A DNA stretch of 64,000 nucleotides from Ancylostoma caninum (lineage: Eukaryota > Nematoda > Chromadorea > Rhabditida > Ancylostomatidae). The notes under the pieces are model-generated. The model worked only from the letters and a program-made list of their open reading frames with translations, had not been told where the DNA came from and did no database searches. Every line of letters begins with the position of its first letter. Position 1 is the stretch's first letter. The translations under genes and the position numbers were made by a program. The DNA lies in NCBI GenBank assembly GCA_037903475.1, contig JBAJFG010000437.1, positions 682,001 to 746,000 of the forward strand, in the 5' to 3' direction. Positions 27,501-39,200 of the stretch are shown here, piece after piece.

Positions 27501-30153
27501 ACCAGCCTAGCTATATTCGTCCATTTTAGTGGAACTTTTTCGTTTTTCATTTTTCACATGCTTCAAGGAATCACCTGTGATGTGAAGCGTTTTAGATTTA
27601 GATCTAAGGAGTGATATAATTGTGAGAAATTTCCGACAAACATGTACGATTAAGTAATTATTCCGGAGAAAAAGGCAGCATAATGGCAAGAATTCGATGT
27701 AAGCTCCTTCTGATCCATTGTATTTCTCTTAAATCTATAGTGCACAAATGGATAAAGAATAACCTGGACTGGACACCCATGTCCCGAGTCTGGTTATAGA
27801 CTTTGCCTTATGGACTGTCGAATTTGCACAAATTATTGCTTTTAAATCATCTTGCGTACGATTCAATGGTATCTTCTATTTTCCATACGTTGAAATTGAA
27901 AGAACGTCCCTGTTCCTGGGAGGGTTTGCTATCTTATCCCACTTATCCTCCTCTATCTAAATATAATTAGCGTGTCGCGAGTCGGGGTTCAGTGTGCCCG
28001 ATTGGCCACCCAGAGCCACCATACATCACATGCACAAAGGAGACGTCAAAAGAATAAAACCAATAGTGTAACGCAAAATTTGTGATTCGGGTAAATCTTC
28101 AGGAAGATCAAAAAGACACCACCTCAGAAAGGTTTTATTGAACACATGCTAACTATTACAAGGGCAGGTACGACGAGTAATTCGGTGGGAAAAAGTCGGT
28201 GGGAAAAAGAACTGGTAAATAATTAATTGAATATGTAATATATAGTCCACAGCCGAGATTGGTTCAATGTATTAAGTCGACAGGAAACCAGGGCCACTAG
28301 GCTTCATAAATTAGCATGTAGTAGAAGAATGACGTAACACATTATTATGATGTATTAGAGACCACATAGAGCCATAGAAAAGAATCAATAGGGTAAAAAA
28401 GAAAGAAGCTGCCAGAGGCGGCGGACGGTCGCAGAAAACTGAGCCGTCAAGAGGCCGAGTCTATCGATAGCCGATAAGGCGGATGTGGTCAAACGAAGAT
28501 CACAGATGCCTTCGGCACCGGGCCTCCCTTGGAGAGGAGCGATCGCTTCGCGACATAGGAGATGAAACGAGCTATAGTGTGTTTCACCAGGGAACATAGT
28601 CGTGAAGATATTAGAGAAGGAGAGAATCCAAGAAATAGCGCCATATTCGGAGAGGTAGACAAGAAATGCACGTCGTAGGCACAAATACTCAGCTATCATC
28701 ATTTTTGGAACGGACTAAATAAGACGACTTTTCTTCCTTCAGTTAAACTGATGAACACAAACAAAATCTTTCCTTACGGACTATCTATCAAATTTTACAT
28801 CTTTCCCAACTTTTTATACACTCGCTTTTTTTTTTTGATAAACAGTCTCTGTTCCGTTCATCTCGACCGAAATGATTTTTCTTTCTTTTCTTGGTAACTT
28901 TCCTGGATTAGTTGCGCCGCTTCCAGTAAACAATGACGCTGTCGACCACTAAGAAACAGATGTTCCTCGATTCCACATGCAGAACGCACCATCATCTTGT
29001 GAATACAGTAACACCTTCTTATCGATTCTTCTCAAGTAACAATGAATTAGTCCCTGTTAACACTGTGTTACCGTAATCTGCAGATTGTGTAGGACACTTG
29101 CAACGCGCCCGTTACAAGCAACAAGCGTCTACGAGGTGCTTAAGATGTTATCGCGGCATGAACCAGTCATGTTTTTCCACATAAAAGTGTGTTTATAGTT
29201 CGAAACAGGACGGAGATTGTCGCGCAGAGAGCAAATTATCATATAGGAAACTGTTATTTTTTGACTATATTTGACGAAGTCCATGGCATTTAGACCAAAC
29301 GACACGCCAACTCACACATCCTCAACCACCTCAATATTATGCATGGCTCTGTTACCGTAGCGGCACCTAGAAACGTTCATTGGCAACACATTTAACAACA
29401 TTTCACAACACATCCAAGGGTGTTTAGACACCCACGCATTTGAACACACCCCATTCCCTCAATTTCTTGTAATATTTCAAAAAAAGCACCATTGAATATG
29501 AGTTGTGCATCCTTCTAAAATCCCGGATTACACGGCAACATATCAAACACGGAACTTTCCATGGCTGTTGTCTCTATAGCGACTAGATTTCAGAGGATTA
29601 CAGTATAATGATCCTTTATAACACCAATCTGCTCTCGTATGACAGTTTGTCGTACTGTTAGCTATAATTTTCATTTCCATCCACATTCCTGTGGTAGTTG
29701 TCGTGTCCGATTTTCCAAGGACCATATTTCTGCTATGAATCGTACGGTAGATTCTGACGCTACGGTAGCGGCTCTGAGGTGTTTTGTTGATGTAGCTGAC
29801 AATATTAGTAATACACTCAGTAAACTAATAATACACTTTCCTGTATAAGTGACACGATAAGTAATAGCTAATAGGTGATAAGAATAAACAAGTAGTAATT
29901 AATAACTTATTGTATTATAATGAGTTGCAGTAATAAGTGATAGTATGTAAGAAAAAATTGTAATACTAAGTGATAAAAATGAAGTACTTCTGAGTAATAG
30001 TGGAAAATCAATAAAAGCATTCAATGCTCCGCATAATGACAGCGTTTCACTCAATTATGACAGGAATTTTATCATTTATTCCATTGGAAAGCGATTATAA
30101 TTTCAGTAATAATAATAACAATAATAGTAATAGTAATAACAATAACAATAATG

Positions 30154-30202
<49 letters not shown>

Positions 30203-33200
30203 GCAAGTGTTAAAGCGATATTGATAATGATGATATAATACTACTACTACTACTGATACTAATACTAATACTAATACTAATACTAATACTAATACTAATA
30301 CTAATACTAATACTAATACTAATACTAATACTAATACTGCTACTGATACTAATACTAATACGTATAATACTATTAATAGCACTACTAATACTAATACTAA
30401 TACATATAATACTAGTAATAACACTACTAATACTTATACTAGTACTCATACCAATACTAGAACTGATATTGACGCGCAATATCAATACTACTAGTATTAC
30501 TGCCAGTTCCAATACTAATATTGACACTAATATTGGTAATAGTACTGGTACTAATACTAACACTAGTATTAGCACTAATAGTTGTACTAATATTTACATC
30601 TACAGTACTATCAGTACTGCTACTAGTGCTAATACCAATACTAATACTGATACTAATACTAATACTAATACTAATACTAATACTAATACTAATACTAATA
30701 CCAATACTAATACTAACACTAGTGCCAATACTTATACTGCAAATAGCACTACTACTAATACTAATGTTCATACTAACGCAGATACTAACAATAACAGTAA
30801 TACTAATACTAATAATATTAATGACAATGACAATAATCTTTTATGATATTCGGGGCAGATGTGAGAAAAGAAAACATCACGGACGTGATCGTTGGAACCC
30901 AATCATACATAGGAAAAATGATCTCTAATCTCCATGTTCTTTCTTCTCTGAACCTGGGCATTCCGCGATATGAATTCTATACTGTGCTTAGCCTGATCAG
31001 GTTGTTAGTGGATATATTTGAAGCTTATCTTTGTTGCGAATGTACTTTTACCGATTCGGTAACCATGTGGTCTTCGAGATTCGCAAGAAAAAACCAATTT
31101 TTCGAAATTTTCGGATTACTCTACGACTTACCGCGCAGCGCTTCCTCTAAGCCTATTGTTTATACGGTTGTGAAACGACGAGCGCAATGATTTTTCCGGA
31201 CCAACACCGACGGACGAGCGGTTTGTTTGATCATCGACCGATATGATAGGTAAATAGTGTGCGCATTAGAGAACAAACGCGGCGGCAGTGGTGATGACGG
31301 CTTCCGCGTGTCCGCGTCGCTGCTGCTCTGCTTGTCATCAATTGCTGTGTGCTGCTTGCACTTTTGCGATCATTCGTGATCAGCTGCTCGCTCTGAATAA
31401 AAAAAAATTACATGGGAATATTGCTATCCCTCGCTGCCCCGGGGGTGGGGGTCAGGTGCAAGTTACAAACAATCGAGTGCAATTTTCAGGTGCTACGCCG
31501 CTCACTACTGCGACTATGGACGACATCGACGACGCACAGGCGATGGACGCCTGTCCCATCGACTTGTCCACCAAGAAGCTCGACCAAGCCTTGTTTGGAG
31601 AGCAGCGAACGCGACTGCTTGAATCCTTAGCGAGTCTTACCACACCGCAAAATGTAGGAAAATGTGCAGAAGCTCTCGATGGTACAATAATTGTACAGTA
31701 CTGATCAGTTCTGTTGCAGATTTTATCGCTATGCGCTCAGCTGGCCGCCAATCGCGACACGCCAAGGTCGGCGGCACCGTCGGAGACGCCGTCGACCGCG
31801 CCGCCGCTGGAGACGTCGTCAGCGCCGGCGCCGGCGCCAGCGGCAGTTTCACTTGAATGTGCTGCAACGGGTTGCGATCAGGTTCGTCTTTGGGGCTGGA
31901 TTAATCCAAGGGTGAAATTTATCTATGGTGGGGTTCACAAACGTTTCTAGGTAGCTCCTAAACTTCCCGCTCACTCAGAGGCGAACGTTTTCGACATCAT
32001 ACCATATTATCATAGCGGATAGTACCGTACTTGGGCGAAACGAATCACATCTTCCTATTTCTGTCGTTTTTCCCCTTGAGTTTATCGTGTTTGTTATTCC
32101 TACTATTGGTGGCTGCTGGGAGAATCTCTCGAACAATTTTTTGTGCGGAAATTTTGTCCACCTTGGAAAATTCGGTACGAGGAGCGAGTGGGAGGGTTGG
32201 ATAGATAAAAACTTTCTTGGGAGTGCTCATGAGACTCCCCACCGATATTCTTCAGAACTGTGGACCACGAAACTAAGCGCTGCCTTTGTAAATTTACTGG
32301 TGGGTTAAGTAAATATTAAAAATAAAGAAGAACCACCCTAGCAGCCATAGTTTTGTCTTTTTAGTTCTTTGCTACCGAACTTAACCAAGGAAGACGAAAT
32401 GGCCGTAAACGGTGATTAGGATTAATGAGTTTGAGATTACACCATGAACCAGTTTTCGAAGTTGCACAACAGCTTTTCTAGGCCCAATAATAAATTCCAA
32501 TGTAATTGGCAGTTTCAGGAAAAACAGAATAGTTACATATCCAATGCCATAGGTCTTTATCCACTCTGCTGTCTAATATAATCTTTCCACCCACTTGTTA
32601 TTTAACACAAACAAACTGATCACGAATTAGCTGAGATTCATCTTCGCTAAACTAGTAGTGGATCACTATCCACCAGAAATCAACCGGACAAAAATATCCA
32701 GCATTGATTTGAGTGGATAAACATATCCGTGGATGAGTGTCTATTGGATGATAGAATATCCAAAACCACAGCAAATGGTCCATCAGAGTGTGCTTATCCG
32801 ACTACATAAGGTACTTTCTGTTCCAAAAATCAGAGCAATTCAATGTGTTTTGTTTAACTACACAGCACGCATTTTATCATACGCCAAATCATGGAAATTT
32901 GCGCTATCAACTGACAATCGATAGCTGAAAACGAGCCAAAACATGTCTCGCCTATAACGACGTGGTGAGACTTACGTCATCTTGGCGGATGGCCAAGTTG
33001 CAAGATTCGTGAAAAAGACAGTATATTGAATGTCCTGACTGGCTTTGGGTCAAAATTTTGGCGCTAGAGCGAGGTGAGATCGATCGAAGAGGATTTGGGC
33101 AAGAGGTATAGTAGATTCGCTCGTGTTAGCTGCTCAAAGCCCACCATCTGCGATAATAAGCGAAAAATTCCTTCATTAAATATTACTAAACAAAGTGCAA

Positions 33201-36200
33201 TTTCTGAATAATGAGCCAGTTTACCTGTACCCGGTGGAAAAACACTGAGCGTTTCCAAGACCTGTCCTAATTTTGCCATAGAATTTAGCCTCAATCTGAC
33301 TTTTTGTTAGGAGCTGGATTTATACCATTTTTTCGGTGTTGATTCGACTGATTAGCTCTATTTTTCAATATTTTTCGAGTGCTCATTATCTTCGAAACCC
33401 AGATCTATCTGGAACAATTCAATATGCAGCGCTCTTCCGGATCGAAATTTGCTGCATTCGACTATTCGAAGATCGATTCGAGTCGTTCAGTTAGAATGCT
33501 TGATACTTAAGTATTCAAAGTAAATATTAAATATAAATACTATGCAGATGAATGCTGCGCTCTAAGATTTTGAAATAATGACGAGTAAGGGCAACAGGAG
33601 TAAAATAATGCTACTTGTAATCAAATTCAGAGTAATTTTGCAACTGGAATGTTACTCACTTGAAATTCATGTGTCCAGCACATTGGAACAACATAAATAT
33701 TCTAGTTTTCCAGACAATTACCTGTGTTATTGTACAGTGTTGCAAAACATAGCAGAAATATATACATAAAAGGACAGAGAGAGTGCAATCGGAGAGTACA
33801 TTATCCTGATTCATGGCCCCCATGGGGATGATCATCTACCACGTGGCTGTGCATATTATAAATGTTTACAGTAAGACGGGTTTGATTGGTCATAATCACC
33901 GCATCCGCATACCCTATATTACGCTTTATTCCTCGTTCTATTGCTATTCCCAACAAGACCTCAACTACACCTAGCTACCAACAGGACTACCCAATTTTCT
34001 CGAGGTTCAGCTATGCTTCTGCTGGTGAGAATGATCTTTTCGTAAGAAAAACTTCGGAGATCCTCTGAGCATGCATAATTATAAAGCTTATGATTGCAAT
34101 AATTTCCATGTTCGCTCATCTTTAAACCTGGGCATCTTCTGATGACCGCAAAGGGTGGAACACCTGGTGGGTCCTACCTCGATCTTGAGTATTCTCCTCG
34201 TACCTTGCCTGAGACAAAGTCGAGAGCTGGCAAAGTAAGATGAGACGTTTGGTCGTATAGAGCACGAATAGAAATCACTCGAGCCACTTCCAGACCTCTG
34301 AAGAAGACGGTTTCGTCGAAACGTAAGGTGGAAATAAATAAATTATTCCACCATACCAACCTGAAGTGGCGAACGAAACTTATCAGGCTTATGATTTTTT
34401 TTACTGTTGCTACAGGTCATGTTTCTACCCATCGTAGTTTTTTTCGTTTCCAGGTAAACTCCAGTTGAAATTCAGGTAAATCATGCATCACAGTAATGAC
34501 CTGCGTAACTTCCCTGCGGCAACCCCGAGATTTCACTTAGAAGCTCAAGTGCAACCAATGTAGAATCCCTATGGCTGTCATTCATCGTTAGGTTTATCCT
34601 GGGTAAGGCAGTCATCGCTGTATAGTTTATCCGGAACTGACGTTGAATTAAGAATCAGAGCCAGCATTCGTCGTATAAGATATGAAGTACACTTTGGTTT
34701 AGATGCATCATTGAGATTACCCAAGGTAAACATATTGATGGCCGTGTTTAAGACGGGTAAGTTTAGGAAGTGTCAACGCATTTACCCTGGGTAATCTCAA
34801 TGATGTATGCGTCCGCTTATGTGTCTAGCTTTGCATTAGCTCTGTTAGCCTTATGCTGAGTTCGGGTGCAAATGCATCATTGCAAGGGTGGGTAATCTGG
34901 TACTCATCTTTGTGGTTACCCTTGGCAGCTGGGTATAGATAATACTACATATGGTGAATATATGTACTAATGGGCGCCAGGTAATGAATGTATTTAGGTA
35001 CGTTTACTATAAGTCTCAGCGCATCCGGACCCTCTATTTACTCTCTCACCCACAAGATTTGGGTTACTCCTCCCTGTAATGGTGAATACAGGCCGTAATA
35101 TGTCAAATTAGGGATCGTATTATATACTGTCCACACTACGTATTTAATCCCAAAAATCTTTGGCATTGGACGCAGTCCAAATTTCGAGGTGTAAGGGCAA
35201 GAGCTGCCAGGATACTTTAGGTTTGGCTCGTGCCAGCATGGTAAAACTAAGACTGCAACTCGAGCAAAACCCCTATTCTACAGCTATACTTGGGATAATA
35301 ATACAAAGTAATATACAATAGTGCATATTAATGGTAATATTCCCAAGAATCGCACTGTCCTCACAATAAAAAATAATAATACATAGTAATACTAAAGCTA
35401 ATGTATCCAGATATCGCACTGCGCTCATAAGAACGAAATAACCACGATGTTTGGAACATACGGATATATATGTCCACCTATTTTATTGTTTTCCATTTAT
35501 ATGTTTATTTGCATGCGGCCAAATTGCACCAAATACGAAATGAGGTGTTGTTGAACATCACTTTTAAACCTGAAAAATATCGAATATTATCCGAATCGAA
35601 GTTGAGAAATTCACCGGATTTTACTATAATGGTTATAGCTTACCTGCTTTTTCGTAGTGGCAAGATACAAGTTATTACGTAGTAGTTAAAAAGCTCAACA
35701 CTCGAATAAAGCTGAGTCCACAGGCTGCATGCATCGTTGAGATTACCCGGGGTAAGTTTTTTACCAGCCCACAAATTTGACTAGCATTAACATGGGCATC
35801 AGCGCATTCGCCCTGGATAATTTCAATAATGCATCTAGAGCCCTTGAACTTGCACTCGGCCGTGCATCATTGAAATCACCCAGGGTAAGCGTTTTACCAG
35901 CCCACAAGTTTGCCCAACATTTACATGGGCGTCAGCACATTTACCCTGGGTAACCCCAGTAATGCATCCAGGGCTTTGGATTGTATTTATGCGTGGGTAA
36001 CCGGTCGCTTTCAAGTATATAAATGAGTTAGTGTCTTCTCAGCAATAAGGACCCACCTCAAGGTCAAAGTTCAGAGGTAATCCCTATGGAGCGAAGGTGG
36101 GTAGCATAGTGTAACTGATGAGGTCTTAAGCTACATTTATAGTTCATCCGAGTCCGACCCTGTCGGATAACGAATGAATGATACGTATCGATCGTCGGAT

Positions 36201-39200
36201 AACAAAGATCAATACGTTCTTTTGTCATCTGACCAAATCGGTGCACCGATGCACTATAAATGTGGCTTTGGATTCCTACGATCCCCAAAGGATCCAGTCA
36301 GGCTCATCCCCAATCCATGAATGGGAGGAATTTGACCTCTGGCGCTGATCGTGGCCACTTAACACCGACGCGTCGTTCAGCTTCGATGCACTTTCTGGCG
36401 GCACACAAAGGCGCCGCTGCTGTGTGTTGCGATTTGTGATTTTTGTCTCGGCGATAGTGTTGGTTTTTGTGCGTGGCGCTCGTGGCTCTGCGCGAGTTAT
36501 GGGCGTCGTTCAGGTCGTCGCGACTGTTCAATAGAAAAGCAATAAAGCAATTCGCATTATGGGACACATCGTCGTGCGCGCGGCCACAACATCGAAACAA
36601 ACCGACGCCGCCTTCTCTGCCGGCCGGCTCTCCACAAAGAAATGCAACCGCTGTCGCCGCAAGAAGAACACGGTAGGGGATTGGGGTCGCGGCGTTTTTC
36701 CCCAGGGGTCAGTAATCGCATCAGCTGATTTTGTAGAGGACATTAGGACACTGAAAGGGCTGTTGAGAGGTTGAAGGTTGTGGTACTAGCAACTAACCCA
36801 TCTAAGGTAATGAGAATAACCGTCAACAGCGTTGAGCAGACAGGTTTTTTGCTCTCTAGAGTCCAAATCATCTGTGTAGCACGTATGTCAAGTTTGAGAC
36901 CTCGATATAGGCCCTATCGCTAGATTTGGGATAAAATGCCCGAGGATTACGGTAGCCATGACAAAACGCGCTCCAATCGACAAAGGCTGCGCGGTGACGT
37001 TATACGAATCCAATAGAAATTTGGGAGATGGAATTTTGCCTGGACCTTGCCTTTGAGAGTTTTAATTTCACTGCTTTGTAAGTACTGAAATCTCATTATT
37101 ATTCAAGGGTCGATTCCTAGAAATTCCTAGAAAAATCATTGATTCCTAGAAAAATCACTGGGATTTTATCAGAGTACGCCCTGTGGGATTAAGTCACAGT
37201 AATTCCCGCCTAGACCAGAATTCGGACTTCTCTGCCTCAAAAACCACAGAAAAATCCACATATTTTTTACACGTTGTGTGTGATTTAGGGGTTTTGGGTT
37301 TTTACCAGGTGTTTTTTACCTGGCGTGGTGGATTTTTACTTTAGAGCCATAAGTTGAAATACAGAAATACGTTATGGAAGTGGTTCGTACGATACTTCAC
37401 CGTACCTCATATAACCTCGCACAGCTGCAAAAACCCGTGCATAGGCTGAACGCAATATTGTGACCGTTCCGTGCCGTCACGTCATTACTCTAAGGTTACG
37501 GTGGGATCAATGTAAGGTGGTGTCAGCATTCCTTTCATTTTTTTATGAATTTTTCAAAATAATTGTGTACAATACAGTACAAATACCAAATCGAAATAGA
37601 TGAGTAAAGATGAAGGAGCACTTTAAGGCCCTCTCGGCTTTGACCATTACCGTTCCGTGACATTTGCTACTGTAACTACGATACATATAGAGCAGTGCCT
37701 GCGAATGACTGGAATACGGTAGCGAAACATGCAGGAACGCACATCTGCCAGCTGGTTCCTATACCAGCTGGTTCCTGTTATAAGTCATTAAAAATTTTTA
37801 TATTGTCTTCATCTCGCAGATGATATCACGTGAAATTCTTTGTTTACACCATGAAACGAGTGTAATTTTAAGGGTTTATCATCCATTTCTCTTTTTTTTA
37901 TTGGTGTACTGTAGTTGGAACGAGCGATGGAATCACGCAAGAAATCTATATGGAGTGGTGCATTACACAAATCATAAATGCATGGGAATAAATCGACTAA
38001 TTTGAATTTTCAAATTATCGAAAAGGGACTTTTAAACAGTGTGAAAAAGTCGCTCTATATTGAATAAACTATAAATAAGCTCTATTGAGCGGATAATTTT
38101 TTGGAAACTCACTCGATCATGGTCTTTTACTTTTTTCCTTCATTTATCCTACTCATTCATTCATTCATTCATTCATTCATTCATTCATTCATTCATTCAT
38201 TCATTCATTCATCCCATTCATTCATTCATTCATTCATTCGTTCATTCATTCATTCATTCATTCATTCATTCATTCATTCATTCATCCCATTCATTCATTC
38301 ATTCATTCATTCATTCATTCATTCATTCATCCCATTCATCCATTCATTCATTCATCCATTCATTCATACATTCACCAACATTTGATAAATTCATAGTATC
38401 TAATAAATGTAGGACTGGGTCAGTTTACACTCCTTGCGTGCGTAATATGACGCACGCAGTCCTGTCGTACTGCTTCTAAAACGCGCACTTCCTATAAAAA
38501 ATGCACAGAAACACAAAACAAATGTGAAGATTTATGTCAGCTGTTCAGGGAATAGGGACCAGTTTTCGCGTGGAGAAATATGCACTATGAAGCTTCGTTG
38601 ATGTCTTCCCGACATAGTGCAGCTTTGAGAAGTTGGCGCGGAAGTTACGGTAGCGGGCTACGGTAGTCGAGAAAAAGCTTCCTGTCCACCAAGGCTTTCT
38701 GGCATAGGACTGGCAGCAATGACACCTCATATATCTCTTCCATTTTAGTCAATGTATTTTAGTCCCTTTAAGATGTCCTTGAAAAATGATAAATAAATAA
38801 TTTAATAGTAAGTGTAAATTGAGGTAAACAACACATAATAGTAATGAGTAATAAGTAAACTCTTGCAAACATTTTTAGAAATTCTCCTCACGTGGTGCAC
38901 TGCTATGGCACATCATGGAAAAGCATTCAAACGAGAAGCTACTTCGCTGCAGTCAATGCGGGATTCGATTCGGTGACCGGGACCAGGTACGCGCACTAAC
39001 ACCGCTCCTCACAATGACTCCCTCGAAACCCTTCTTTTGCAGATCCGAGAGCATGACTGCTCGACGTCCGTGCCGCGAGCCTCGTCAGCGGGCTGCAGCC
39101 GATCGTCTGCTGCCAGCCCAGACGCCGATCGCGGATCTGTGCCGGCAGTGGCGGGCCCGTCGTTCACCCTGGTCGAGAAAACTCGCACCCCACCGCCACC

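Larger units (their letters stand above)
15595..31489 (+). other. sem-4: sem-4 intron 1 (15.9 kb)
   Basis: Inferred intron from the phase-1 donor GTCAGT to AATTTTCAG. It holds GC-rich islands, a minisatellite at 27.2 kb and a microsatellite block at 29.8-30.84 kb. I saw no convincing further coding exon. Such large first introns in Spalt genes commonly carry enhancers (inference). Confidence 0.6.
31882..38878 (+). other. sem-4: sem-4 intron 3 (7.0 kb)
   Basis: The intron splits finger 1 between its cysteines and histidines. It contains three MITE family 1 copies, one MITE family 2 copy, a ribozyme-like repeat end near 34.3 kb and the ATTC array at 38.15 kb. No further exon was seen. Confidence 0.75.

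Noticed and set aside
28385..28702. 105-codon minus frame, possible transposon protein
   Set aside because: No recognisable reverse transcriptase, integrase or transposase motif and no splice support.
30024..30928. Long poly-Asn, Thr-Asn, Leu-Val and Ile-Ser frames
   Set aside because: Direct translations of the AAT and TACTAA arrays.
38101..38385. Ser-Phe-Ile-His repeat protein
   Set aside because: Translation of the ATTC microsatellite.
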